A DNA stretch of 64,000 nucleotides, from positions 3,286,001 through 3,350,000 of the forward strand of contig JAQFVV010012529.1 in assembly GCA_028023455.1 (NCBI GenBank). The letters are read 5' to 3'. A program made the translations under genes and the position numbers. Position 1 is the stretch's first letter. Each line of letters starts with the position of its first letter. Shown in pieces: positions 48,237 to 59,445 of the stretch. The stretch is from Epiperipatus broadwayi (taxonomy: Eukaryota > Onychophora > Udeonychophora > Euonychophora > Peripatidae). Below the pieces are notes generated by a model. That model saw nothing but the letters and a program-made list of their open reading frames with translations, was not told the origin of the DNA and made no database searches.

Positions 48237-48979
48237 TTAGTTTCTGTCGGGAGGTTCTTTCTTTTTTTTCTGGGGAATATACCCACTTGTGCTAGGGAAT
48301 GGACTATTGTCCCTCCGTCTATCAAAGCCTCTGTCCTCGTTCGGATACTTCCCTCTCTGATCCCCTTCATTCTGCCTAGGCCCTACAGCTCCATCCGAGC
48401 CGCCATAAAATCTACCGCTATCTTCCCCGTACCTTCGTTGGGGTTTACCTGGTCCCACATTTATCACAGGATCTCTCGGAGGTTTGAATCCTCGATCCTC
48501 TATCCTACGACCAGAATGAGCGCTGTCGAACGCATTTAGTAGTTCCGCGACCTGTTCGACCGTTTTCCGTTCAGTGCCTATCAGCACTTGCTCAACATTT
48601 TGCGGCAAATTGTGTCTGATTACACGAATAATTTGCCTCTCTGATAATGGACTAGCAGTGAGTGCGCGCAATTTCGCTACCTGGCGACGGAAAAATGGCG
48701 TAAACGTTTCTCCCGGTCTCCACCTGTCTTGTGATATCTGGTGTAGAATGTTTTCCTGGTGCTCTTCGCTCCAGTAACTGGTGAGCAAAGCTGTCTTATA
48801 ATCCTCAAATGTTTTTGGTTTTTCAAACAATGAGTCCCACCATTCCTGTGAAGCATTCTGTAGGTGACTGCATGCGATGGCAATCATGGCTTCTTCATCC
48901 AATCCATTCAATGTGCCGTACCTTTCAAGGCTACCCAGGTGTTCTATGGGGTTTTCTCCCATGTGGCCCGAAAAAAACT
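48237..48979 (-). CDS. Retrotransposon Gag, capsid part
   Basis: Structural (nucleocapsid-forming) protein of an LTR retrotransposon. The open frame carries a retrotrans_gag-type capsid region: FFSGHMGENPIEHLGSLERY, then a W-W-D-S block (about residues 35-45), YWSEEHQENILHQISQDRWR (about 60-85), FFRRQVAKLRALTASPLSER and VEQVAELLNAFDSAHSGR (about 140). A Gly/Arg/Asp-rich tail follows and ends in a lysine run. No CCHC zinc knuckle is present, so RNA binding would rest on the Arg/Lys-rich tail. A start at the internal methionine (48962) would cut the family's F-S-G motif; in-frame coding similarity continues upstream to about 48979. It is the continuation, in another frame, of the coiled-coil ORF. 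Family: Gypsy-like Gag by motif; the exact clade is not assigned. Confidence 0.85.
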
Positions 48980-49653
48980 CGAATTTTCAAAAATTGATTT
49001 ATCGTTATTACGTTATTGTGCCTGCTATCCCACAAACTTGTCCCTCTCATATTTTTAACCTCTTCTACTTCTCGACACACAGTTTCTATTTTATCCTCAA
49101 AATGTGCCATCCTTCCCTCTACTTTCATCACAACCTCTTGTTCTAAATTATTTACTTCTCCAGTGAGTCTCTGCTCTAAGTTTTCTAGTAACTCAGCCTG
49201 TCCGTTTAGCCTTTCATTCGTGACAAAAATCTGATTTGAGGTTTCTTCAATCCTTTTACTTAACTCTTCATTTTTTATGTCGAATTTGTCATCCAACTGT
49301 TTTTGCCACTCGTCTATCATCTTTTTATTATCTTCCTTTAATTCCTTCATAAACCTTTGCTGATCTTCTATCATTTTCTTATTTATTTCATCTCTCTGCT
49401 CATCTCTTTCCCTTATCTCCTTTATGAACTGCCGTTGCTCCTCCCCCATTTTCTCCATCATTTTTATTAAATTATAAATTTCTATACTAACTTTCGGCTC
49501 TTGTTTATCATCATTAATTTCCATTTCATTTCCACTACTGGTTTCTATTTCTCTTTCCCTATCTGTTTCTCCGGATAATTCCGTTTGTTCTTCACTGGTA
49601 CTTTTCGTGGTTGCAAGTTGATCGTCCATTTTTGCTTTCGACCTCGTTTGCAT
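48931..49653 (-). CDS. Retrotransposon Gag, N-terminal coiled-coil part
   Basis: A 240-codon frame starting MQTRSKAKMDDQLATTKSTS. Residues about 55-200 are a highly charged, heptad-like coiled coil (EKMGEEQRQFIKEIRERDEQ, then KKMIDEWQKQLDDKFDIKNE and EQEVVMKVEGRMAHFEDKIE), as in Gag N-terminal domains of many arthropod LTR elements. Near its end it reads ITINQFLKI, after which the frame leaves the family sequence and stops at 48931. The capsid part continues in a different frame from the same place. The switch lies at or near a T5/T7 run (48966-48995). This is either a 1-nt indel or a frameshift site; an indel is the simpler reading. Confidence 0.85.
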   Translation of the reverse strand: MQTRSKAKMDDQLATTKSTSEEQTELSGETDREREIETSSGNEMEINDDKQEPKVSIEIYNLIKMMEKMGEEQRQFIKEIRERDEQRDEINKKMIEDQQRFMKELKEDNKKMIDEWQKQLDDKFDIKNEELSKRIEETSNQIFVTNERLNGQAELLENLEQRLTGEVNNLEQEVVMKVEGRMAHFEDKIETVCREVEEVKNMRGTSLWDSRHNNVITINQFLKIRVFFGPHGRKPHRTPG

Positions 49654-50375
49654 TGACTCTAACTAAATATTATCACCTACTAAGTAATTATTTTCTCCCA
49701 ATTATTATTAAATGCAATACTGTTTATCAACTCTATTTCATATTAGGTACGTTTGCTGGCCTGCCCCGTCCTCATCCATTAACTCACTTGTTTATGCTGC
49801 TTTAAAGATCCCCTTAAACTCACAAGCTTTTATTATTCAAACAATAAAATCTTTTCCCTCTCTTGATTTTATTTATTTATATAATGTAGATCGTGCCTAG
49901 AAAATTTTACCCCGTCTCTTTCTCTCTTTTTATAAAATTCAGTTGTCTTTTGCTCCACTTTCCCTCTCTCACCAAGCGATCTTTTATTATTATTCTATAT
50001 TTTTATCTAAATCTTAGGTCTATTCTACTGTCTCTACAACTACTATATAACTACATATATACGGTTATGCCGTCTAATCCTTATTTTAACACTTTTTTCC
50101 TTTAACACTATTTTGTCGTTTTTATATATATATTTTTATAATAACACATATAAATTCTTAATTTGAAACAAAACCCATTTGTTTTTTAAAAAAAAACTTT
50201 TTTTTCCTTCTTTTTTTTTTTTTTATAAAATATTTCTCAGTCTAAATTCGATTTTCCGATTGTTTGACTTTATTTAACCTTGCTGTATAGATCACATATG
50301 TGTAGATCTATTTTAATCAGGGCGCTATAATTTAATTCAATCTGCTTTTTTTTTTTTTTTTCTGAATGTGACAAG
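49654..50375 (-). other. 5' leader of the Gag-only element
   Basis: Untranslated leader between primer-binding site and gag start, T/A-rich on the + strand with several homopolymers. Short + frames at 49611-50105 are shadows. Confidence 0.7.
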
Positions 50376-50393
50376 ATCCCGGACTGGCCCCCA
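50376..50393 (-). promoter_or_regulatory. tRNA primer-binding site
   Basis: Minus-strand TGGGGGCCAGTCCGGGAT, 4 nt inside the 5' LTR. The TGG start is complementary to the CCA end of a tRNA. The rest differs by two bases from the well-known proline-tRNA primer site TGGGGGCTCGTCCGGGAT, so a proline-type primer is likely. Confidence 0.75.
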
Positions 50394-50397
50394 AAAC

Positions 50398-52231
50398 TGT
50401 AACACCACCGCCGTGCGGTTAAAGACCCCAGCCGCACTTAATTATGTGATCGACCGGTTAACCACCGATGATGATGATTACCACAAGCAAGAAGCCAATA
50501 TACACCCTAAAATCGAGTATATATTCTTAATTGAACACTGACATAATAAAATATCATCCCAGCATTATATTTCCCAATTAAACGCTTCTTCTCTGCTGGG
50601 CAAATTATTTGTATCGAATAATTAGTTCTGCCCAGCGCCTGGAATATTTATAAAATTTCCCGGAATTATCACGGTACAGCAGGAATATAAATTATAGCAC
50701 TTCCTTCCTTTACTCTATTTTACAATACAGACTGGATTTATTTATCCATTTAGCTTACTTTATTTTATTCCTCAATTAATCAACTTGTTAGCTCACTGAT
50801 CTAATTTTAATTCACTCTAAGTAGTTATTACGCTTGGTAGAGAAAAGAAAACGCAAATGACTAAGTACTTCCTTTTATAAATAAAATTTAATTTGCAATT
50901 CGCTAATTCTAATTAATAATAAAATCCTAAAACACACATATATATCCACACACTAACATAATAAATACATAAATATACAATAAAGAATATAATTCAAATG
51001 AAACATTAAATAAATTATCGTAACTCAATTGTTACCTTCTCATACATTAATAGATTACAATCATAAGTTCTTTTAATGATAACTGTTCGAAGTGTTGCGC
51101 AACTTTTTAATAATTTAGTTCTGACTGATTTCTTATTTCAAATTAATTCTGACATGCATGTATTAATAGTTACCTAGGTATGATTTTTTCAATGTCGGGT
51201 CAACCATCGAGGGGAAAACCTTCCCTTCTTTTGCAGAGATGGTTGCTCGCTTTTCAGACGTTCCAGTGAATGGAGTGAGAGTTTATAGTCTTTTGACGTG
51301 GGTTTGTTTCCTTTCTAATTCCACATTTTAGTCGGTCTTCATCCCTTTAACATTCTACTTCGAATCTCCAGGCAGATCTGGTTCTGTAAGGCGGTCTCTT
51401 CTCGGCAGCATTTTAGTTGTTATAAGTAGTGAGCGAATGGTTAGACGGAGGTAGACCGAGCAAACGCCCGGTGTTTGCCACTAGCCCTCCATGTCAGCGT
51501 ACCCTTCTATTATTATTTTTGTTAAATTCTAGCCAGCAAAAAAAAACACAACCGGTTACTTCTAAATCAGCTCTGCTTATTCTCTCTCTGTCTTGCTATC
51601 GAATGTCACTAATTGCCTCTTTCCTTTTCATTCTTATCTTACCAATCTATCTGGAATTTTTTTTATACAGTTTACATTTTTCCAATTTCTAATTACAATT
51701 TTCATTTCATTCTTTTGATACATTTAATATTGAATGCCACTAATTGCAACATTCCTTTTCATTACTTTATCTAGTACCAATCTATTTGGAAATTTGGTAC
51801 AAGTTTACATTTTTAATTTTACAATTATAATTAATTTCTTTCATTCTTTTAAATATTGAATGTTACTAATTGCAACATTCCTTTCTCTCACTTTATCTTG
51901 TACCAATCTATTTGGAAATTTGGTACAAGTTTACTTTTTTTAATTTCACAATTATAATTATTCTTTCGTTCTTTTTACACGTGATTTTCTTATTTAACAA
52001 AGAAAGAAAGAGACGCGTTCAGTTTTACACCCCTCCCCTTTCCTTTCTAATCTTTCATCATTATTTAGCTTTTCTAATTTCTTTTAAAATAAGTTTTTAG
52101 AATCCTTTTAACTAAATTTTTTCTTTCTTTTTTTTTTTTTTCTATTTCTTTTAACGAAACTCTTCTCTTTATTAATATTATTGAGAATCAATAATATATA
52201 CATGCGAGCCTACATTTATGTAGATATCGCA
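50398..52231 (-). repeat. 5' LTR of the Gag-only element
   Basis: Partner of 45566-47407 with about five substitutions and several length changes in homopolymers. It has the same three internal units (51601, 51732, 51858). It is followed by ATATAT, the matching target duplication. Confidence 0.95.
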
Positions 52232-52723
52232 ATATATAATTGATGCATTGCATCTTTAATTGATACTTAAGAAATGCATCTGTCGTTAAATGGACACATT
52301 AAATTATATTTGGTTAGAAAATAGCCCAAAGCTCAAATATTAATTTATTCGTTTAGTAAAAACAAAATTTTTCAAAATTTTGTTGGTTACAATTTTGTTG
52401 GTTAGAATATATAATTATTGAACGTTTGGAGTGGACATTAGGAATTTGCCCTGCTCGGTTCCTTTAAGACCTCCAAGAGGAATCAAAAGGTCTCCTTTCA
52501 GTTAATAGTATTCATTATAAATAAAAAGTGGAAGAACAATATTGTGGAGATTGATGGTGTATCTGACAGAGTGGCAAGCTTAATCTGGCTGTATTTTCAA
52601 GCTTAAAATGCGATAAGAACATGCTGGTGTACAATATTATATTTTGAATGAATTTTTTCACTGATTTTGTCATATTCAGGTAGAATTACCTAAATTATAC
52701 TGAACTCCAATAGCAGTTACCAA

Positions 52724-53767
52724 ATGCAGATAATTCAGGTTTACGCCCCAACAAGTTCTCGTAGTGATGAAGTAGTAGAAGATTTTTATATGGATGTACA
52801 AAAGGCTTTTGATCAGAGTAAACAACATTTTAAAATTGTTATGGGAGACTTTAATGCTAGAATTGGTAGACAAATGAAAGATGAAATTGCTGTAGGTAAT
52901 TTTGGTTATGGTAATAGAAATGAGAGAGGACATAGACTTGTGGAGTTTGCAGAAAAAGAAAAACTTTATATTATGAATTCATTTTTTGAGAAAAATGTTA
53001 AAAGGAAATGGACATGGAAGCATCCAAATGAAGATACAGCAGAATTGGATTATATTTTGACTAACAGGAAATACATATTTCAAGATTGTAATGTTCTTAA
53101 TAAATTTAACACAGGAAGTGATCATCGATTAGTAAGGTGTAAGTTACGTGTTAATGTAAAACTAGAGAGACAAAAATTATTAAGAAAAACAATATTTACA
53201 GTTGATATTCCTAATCTTCAGAAACATTCTAATGAATTTAAATTAGAACTTACAAATAGGTTTCAAGTGTTAGGAGATTTTGAACATGATTCAGATTTGA
53301 ATGAAATTAATATGAAAATAACTGATACACTTTTAAAAACTGCAACAAAGATAGCTGGTAGAAAAAAGCAGCAATTGACTAATAAAATTTCTACTGAGAC
53401 TAGAGAATTTATGAAGAAAAGAAGGAATATGATGATATACAAAAATGATGTATTAAAAAGAATTGAATATCTCGAATTTTGTAAAATAGTACGGAAAAGA
53501 GTTGAAAATGATATAAGAAAGTATAACTGTGAAATAGCAAGGAAAGCTGTAGAAGAAAATAAAAGTCTCAAGAATGTTAAACAACATTTTGGTATTGGTA
53601 GGAAATTTATATCTTCAATAAGAAAAAAAGATGGAATTATTACTAAAAAGAGAGATGACATCATGAAATTGGTAGAAGATTTTTATCAAGAATTATATAG
53701 TAATAAAGAACAAGTACCTCCTATATCTATTACATCTTCCGAATTGCCCAGAATTTTAAATGAATAA
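52724..53767 (+). pseudogene. RTE endonuclease domain and linker
   Basis: A 347-codon frame with C-terminal half of an apurinic/apyrimidinic-type endonuclease that nicks target DNA. It reads IQVYAPTSSRSDEVVEDFY, then MGDFNARIGRQ (about 52841-52873; D and N catalytic region), WTWKHPNEDTAELDYILTNR (about 53009-53068) and GSDHRLVRCKLRV (53113-53151; the S-D-H motif). A Lys/Arg-rich linker of about 200 residues follows. The N-terminal endonuclease part upstream (E-x-R-W region) is degraded, so the listed methionine is not the true start. A TAA at 53765-53767 interrupts the frame before the RT; coding similarity continues in the same frame, so one base change explains it. Similar proteins are often mis-annotated as craniofacial development protein 2-like. 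Confidence 0.88.
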
Positions 53768-55149
53768 GTGAGACATGCAATTAAATATATGAAGAAAGGA
53801 AAGGCTCCAGGAAATGATGGAATTATAATTGATATATTAAAAGAAGCAGGTGAAGAAATAGAAACAATCTTAGCAAAGTTATATACCAAATGTCTAAATG
53901 ATAAAGATGTACCGGAAGATTGGAAGAATGCAGTAATAATATTAATATTTAAAAAATGTGATAAAGAAGATATTAGAAATTACAGACCTAGCAGCCTTTT
54001 GTCAGTTTTATATAAAATTTTTACCAAGATAATTACAACTCGTCTACAGAGAACTTTGGATTTCCACCAACCAAGAGAACAAGCTAGATTTAAAAGTGGT
54101 TTTAGTACAATAGATCCTATCCAGATATTGAGAGAAGTCATAGAAAGGGCAAATGAATATGAGTTGTCATTATTTTGGATTTGTAGATTATGAAAAGGCA
54201 TTTGATTCTATACACATTTCTTCAGTGATTAAAGCATTTGATCATCAAGGTATAGATCCAAGATATTGTCATATTTTAAAGAATATTTATAAAAATGCAA
54301 CAGCAACAATTAGATTACATAATGACACTGGAAAAATCAACATTGAGAAAGGTGTAAGACATTGTGATTCCATATCTCCAAAACTTTTTACAGCAGTGCT
54401 GCAAGAAGTATTTTGTGGATTAAAATGGGAAAACTAAAGGAGTGAAAGTAAATGGAGAGTATTTAAGTCATTTAGATTTCGCAGATGATGTAGTTGTTTT
54501 TGCAAATAATACTTCAGAGCTGCAGGAAATGTTGCAGGAGTTAGCAGATGAAAGTAGAAAAGTAGGACTAAAGATAAATGTTAAAAAGACTAAAGTAATG
54601 TTTAATCGATTTGCTCAAAATATGAAAATAAAGATTGATTATGAAGAATTAGAAGAAGTTAACAATTACAAATATCTTGGTCAGATTATTAATACAGATG
54701 GAAACATAATGGAGGAAATTAATCATAGAATTAAACTTGGTTGGAATGCTTTTGGTAGAAATAACTTGATACTAAAAGGAAATATGCCTAAGTGTTTGAA
54801 AAGGATGGTTTTTAACAAATGTGTTTTACTAGTTCTTACTTATGGATCTGAGACTTGGACACTTAATAGAAGAGCAATACAGAGACTTCAGACCACTCAA
54901 AGGAGTATGGAGAGATGTATGTTGGGAGTAACAAGAAGAGATCGAAAATGCAAAGTATGGGTAAGACAACAAACAGGTGTTACTGACCTTATTGAGAAAA
55001 TTAAAAGATTGAAATGGAGTTGGACTGGACATATTGTTAGAAGAAATGATAATAGATGGACAATTGAAATTTTAAACTGGATTCCAAGAGATTGTAAAAG
55101 ACCCAGAAAGAGACCACATGTGAGATGGATGGATGAAATAAGAAAATGA
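53768..55149 (+). pseudogene. RTE reverse transcriptase, broken by frame changes
   Basis: Reverse transcriptase that copies the element's RNA at the nicked target. Segments: MKKGKAPGNDGIIIDILKEA (from about 53791), EDIRNYRPSSLLSVLYKIFT (about 53968), RFKSGFSTIDPIQILREVIE; then a frame change near 54172; motif A DYEKAFDSI (about 54186-54212); motif B GVRHCDSISPKLFTA (about 54351-54395); a frame change near 54430; motif C FADD at 54478-54489; KYLGQIINTDGN; then the C-terminal YGSETWTLNRRAIQRLQTTQ and LGVTRRDRK, WTGHIVRRNDNRW and WIPRDCKRPRKRPHVRWMDE. Motif B has H-C where the family has Q-G, a change likely to be inactivating by itself. The 3' end of the frame is at 55149. Confidence 0.92.
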
Positions 55150-55259
55150 GCAGGGGTGTTGTGGAGAAGAGGAGCTAAAGATCGGAGAAGATGAATTAAA
55201 CTTGGAGTGACCTTCATCCTGCAGTGGATTGATAATAGTTGATGATAATGATGATAATT

Positions 55260-56434
55260 ATTGAAATTATTAAACATGAACGGTGGAGGACTTTTATTAA
55301 AAATAACTTATACTAAAATGAAATATGCTAAAAATGGAAAGTTATTAATAAACAGGTTTTACCAGAACTTATTTATGGGTTTAAGATTTAGATATTGCAG
55401 ATCACATAGTGGAATAAAAAGAGATGACATGAAATTGACCAAGAAGTTGGTGTTATTTTCTATCATGATCATTTGAAAATAATTAGAGAAAATTAAAATG
55501 ATTTTAAAGGATTTATTATTTTTAACATTATTTAATTACCCCCCCCCTCTTTTACACACACATTTTAACTTCTTTATTGAAAGAATTAAAATATATAAAC
55601 ATTTATTTATTTCTTGAAATTATATTTATTTATTTTTAATATAATTACACAGCATTATATAAATAGCTGCATCCCATGAAAAATGATAGAGAAGAAATAA
55701 ATATAATGTATTGTTTTTTGCATATAAATAAATAAATGTCACAAAAAAGATTATATAACAAATATATTATTTAATGCAAAAGAAAAAAAAAAACATCTTT
55801 CAGCAATGTTTAATTGCCATTTTCAATGTAATGTATATTAATGAATGTTAATTTATGCAATGATAGCTAGATTTTGTTTCACAAATTACAACTTATTTTT
55901 TTATTCTTTTATTGTAACTATTATATACTGTTTAATGTACAACAATGAAAAAACTATTATTATACATATATAATGATATTGACAAACTAAAAATAGTGAT
56001 GTTTTTACTCTATTTATAATTTTTTTATTATTAATTATCAGTAATAAAGAGATCTGTATAAAAATAGTAATATATATCTTTTCTTTACAATCACATACAC
56101 ATGCATTATATAATTTTTCATTCATATTTAAATATTCAATTATTAATTAATTGCATAGTTATTTTCCATTTATTCATACTTTTTCTTAATTACATTTTTT
56201 TGAAGAGGTTATAGTAATATAATTACAAGAAAAATCTAATATATTTTAAAAATATTTTATGTAAGCTACCTTTTACATATCTTTTTTTTTCTAGTTGCAC
56301 AATTAATACAGCATTATTGGAAGTATTTTAAGATTTTCTTCAAATCTAAGTCATAAAGTTGCTATATATCTAATAAAGTCTGTAGAAAGACATTAGCAAT
56401 TAAATGAAAAGTTACTTTAATTTCTCTTTATGAT
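55260..56434. other. Intron DNA, no gene recognised
   Basis: The frame at 55261-55476 (+) includes YTKMKYAKNGKLLINRFYQN but no family signal; the rest is AT-rich with short C-run (55540-55547). Confidence 0.4.
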
Positions 56435-56436
56435 CT

Positions 56437-56478
56437 TAAAGGAATAAGCAGGGCAAGTTTCTAATGTCCACTTCGTGC
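56437..56478 (-). repeat. Inverted copy of the RTE 5' flank segment
   Basis: On the minus strand GTGGACATTAGAAACTTGCCC and TGCTTATTCCTTTAA match 52432-52474 (GTGGACATTAGGAATTTGCC, TGCTCGGTTCCTTTAA). This is either a fragment of another RTE copy or the second terminal repeat of a structure enclosing the LINE. Confidence 0.6.
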
Positions 56479-56899
56479 ATTCTGTTAATGCAGTTATTAT
56501 TATTATATGATTATTAAGGTTGTAAATAAATATGAAGAATAGGTTGATCACCAAAACATATCATCTAGCATGGTGAATTTAAGGTCAAGAAATATACTTT
56601 TTTTTTTTCAATTGCCTGATAATAATTCTTAACTGAAACATCAATTGTATGGATGCATATGTAAGTGAAAGGCTATTTTCTTCTATATTTATAATCATGA
56701 CAGACCAAATTAAATTATGACATTTATTCCCAGAAGATTGTAAAGTTGTCAGCCAATTCAGTAATTGGTCATTGAAGTCAGTTACTTGATTATGATCTTT
56801 TATTTAGTTACATCAACTACAAATTACTTTCAGGCTAAGACAACTTTCATGAGTTGAAAAGATAACTCATAATATTATTAAATGAGACATTGTCAGATT
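56479..56899. other. Intron DNA, no gene seen
   Basis: AT-rich; no recognisable motif on either strand. Confidence 0.45.
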
Positions 56900-57289
56900 T
56901 TGTGAAGTTAGAAAAAAAGTGAAGAGACAATTGATTTGATAAACAGACTATTTTTCATATTAAGGCAAAAATATTGGAATCACAGATGAAGTCGTCTGGA
57001 ATTCATTGTTAATAAAAAATGGAAGAAAGACATTCTGAAAGATTGATAGTATATCAGATACCATGACAAGATTAGTTATTTTACTTAATGGAAGATATAG
57101 CTCAACAAATTCTCATTCCAATGAAGTAAAGAAATTTTTATGTAGATGTACAGAATAAAGTTTTGATCAGTCCAAATAACATTTTAAAATTGTGATCCGT
57201 TACTTTAATGCTAGAATTGGAAAACAACTGAAATATGAAAGTTCTATGGGTAAACTTGGATACAGAGACAGAGCACCATAAATTACTGT
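56900..57289 (+). pseudogene. Old RTE LINE copy B, fragment B1 (endonuclease)
   Basis: Collinear with about 52500-52938 of the better copy. AATTCATTGTTAATAAAAAA and GATTGATAGTATATCAGATA match the NKKW...IDGVSD region. AACAAATTCTCATTCCAATG matches SSRSDE, CCAAATAACATTTTAAAATT and TTTAATGCTAGAATTGGAAA match HFK and FNARIG, and the D of the GDFNAR motif has become Y. The frame is destroyed by stops. Confidence 0.8.
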
Positions 57290-58809
57290 AGCAGGAACAA
57301 TCCTACCCATCTGTAATGAGTTCAAACCTTGTTACTCAACTAGAAGATCGGGCAGAGTGAAATAACTAATTTTCCTAATACAATTACTATTTTTTATAGT
57401 GACCTACACTAACTATCTGGAGCAATGAGTAACTTAGATATAGCCCTTACTAATGTATAGCCTCATGTGAGTCTTAAAAGAAAAATTGCACTAGACCACA
57501 AATCTATATTTTAATTAAAAAGGGATTAAATTGATAGTCATCATTTACATTTCCTAATTACCATATTTTGATTTCAATCTCCACCAGGAACAGCCAAATT
57601 GGACCTGGATAAAGCATTTTATAAAGCCTCTAGACTTTTGGACTTTAAGTACCATTTTCATAGAAAGATACTTTAGAAGATCTTTATAGAGAGATAGCCT
57701 TAACATTGCCTTACAGATTATTCTATATTCTACCTCTTCATTCTAACTCTCAAGGGGAGTAGCATATATTACAATAAATACATACATAATTTAGATTTTT
57801 TATTTAGATTTATTATGGAATGAGTTCAGTAAAGACATTGTACATCAATTATTAACTAATACAAAAAAAGAAAATATTTTATTAATCTTAATGATAAATT
57901 AGAAACAGAAGAGAGAGAAAAAAAAGAGTAACAATAACAATAATAAAAAAATAATTTAAAATAGAATATAGTATCTAGGCAATATGAGAGAACACTCCCC
58001 TCATATATAAGTATACACATATATAAATAACAAATAAACAACAACAACAAATATATATAATACTCATAATGATCGATAATGAAAAATATAAAGCAAGATG
58101 GATTATATTTTAAATTATACTTTTTCAATTTACTAAAAAAAAAAAAAACTTATTAAATGATGTCAGTGTCATTTATCAAGTAGTTTATTAAGAATAGAAA
58201 AAATATTCTATATGCATGCATAACATTTATATACGTACAGCGTAATTCCTATATTTTACAAAATAAGACCAATATTTAAAATTAAATATTTCATTAAAAA
58301 ATATATATATATACCTATAGAAATGAATGTTCATTCTTCTACATAGAGAGGTGTTTGCTTTTTTTCTCTCTTTTTAAGTTTAAAAGAATGATCTGTCATT
58401 CATAACAATACCAGTTACGACAAAAAAATTTATTCTATAGTGATTCTTCCCCTCGTTTTCTTCTTAATAAAAATGTTTTATGATATATTGTAACTTATAG
58501 TATATTGTTCAAATGGGCAGCTATTAGACAGAAAGTAGGGACAATTTTGATTTCTGCCACCTTTTTACATCTGACTTCTTTCTCCTTGATAGACAGGTTT
58601 TAGAACAATAAAATATATATCACATGATGATTACACAAGGGTTTGATCTGGTGTACCTGATGAACTTTTATTCCATTTTGTTTATTTCATTGCATCAGCA
58701 TTAGTTTTTTTTTTTTTTTCCTGATCAAAAATGAAAGTCTACACATCAAAAGTGCTAGCTTATACTTTATAATTGGTTGTAATTAATAGATTCAAATTCG
58801 TATTCAAAG
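57290..58809. other. Insertion DNA between RTE halves, unclassified
   Basis: A minus-strand B-box-like GGTTTGAACTC near 57330 hints at a tRNA-derived repeat. The rest is AT-rich, and the 90-codon minus frame at 57856-58128 is low-complexity. Confidence 0.35.
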
Positions 58810-59445
58810 TATTTCAGAAACAGCTTCAAACAATTTTCCAATAATTTATTTATCTCTACTATCTATTTTGTTTTTTCTGCCATTGACGAAATTGAAGCAG
58901 TGACTGATTAATATAACAAAATTCTGTGCCTTTTATAGTATACCCACATAAAAACAAATCTTGTAAATTATCTTATTTTTGATCTAATTAATTTTCCCCC
59001 TTAATCAGCTCACAGATGAATCTTTTCATTTATTGCAAAAAGGAATTCCAATTTTCATAAAGCAATGTGTCTAATTAAATTCAGATTAAAATATTTCTAC
59101 ATTTAAAAATTATTTGTCCCTGAGCTAAGATAATCTTTTACAAAATTATACCAAAGAAATTTAATGAAATCTTCTTAGTATTTACTTATCTATAAATATA
59201 AGCAAAAAAAAAAAAAAAATGTACATTTTAATTAGTGTTTTTAACTTAGATAATAAACAAAAAATCAAAACACATCAAAGAAATTTGTTAACAATTAATG
59301 TCTTAAAATATATGCACAAATAAAATAAATTAGTTACCCATGTATGTATTGTGATACATATATGAATACAATATAAATATGTGTGTTTATATATTGGCCA
59401 CAAACATATCCTTTTGTTTTTAAACTACATTTGCTCTTTGAAATT
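58810..59445 (+). repeat. Direct repeat, left copy (about 0.63 kb)
   Basis: Begins near TTTCAGAAACAGCTTCAAAC and ends at AAACTACATTTGCTCTTTGA. It matches 60272-60868 in order and orientation (shared words ACAGATGAATCTTTTCATTT, TCTTTTACAAAATTATACCA, AAAATATATGCACAAATAAA, CAAACATATCCTTTTGTTTT), with many substitutions and small indels. It could be the LTR of an old element or an unequal-exchange duplication. Confidence 0.85.

Larger units (their letters stand above)
45566..52231 (-). mobile_element. Gag-only LTR retrotransposon, near-intact structure
   Basis: A complete LTR element on the minus strand. Two direct LTRs of 1,842 and 1,834 bp flank a 2,990-bp interior. A primer-binding site sits next to the 5' LTR and a polypurine tract next to the 3' LTR. 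Both outer flanks read ATATAT (target duplication, 4-6 bp). The interior has room for and shows only Gag; there is no protease, reverse transcriptase, RNase H or integrase on either strand. It must therefore depend on another element's enzymes. The LTRs differ at only about five substitutions plus a few indels (one of 10 bp), so insertion is recent. It lies antisense in the second PAK intron. Confidence 0.93.
52430..55255 (+). mobile_element. RTE-type LINE, best-preserved copy
   Basis: Non-LTR retrotransposon reading left to right with endonuclease then reverse transcriptase and an RTE-like tail. The 5' part (52520-52640) is decayed but shows INKKWKNNIVEIDGVSDRVA. The 3' end finishes in a TGATGATAATGATGATAATT-type simple tail at about 55236-55258, as RTE elements do. 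One in-frame stop and two frame changes disable it. Related but much older copies lie at 34690-40860 and 56900-62960. Confidence 0.9.

Noticed and set aside
48574-49234. Plus-strand frames opposite gag
   Set aside because: They are shadows of the gag coding frame on the minus strand, with no domain.
52676-55277. Minus-strand frames of 67-133 codons over the LINE
   Set aside because: These are shadows of the A-rich RTE coding strand; F/L/S-rich translations without motifs.
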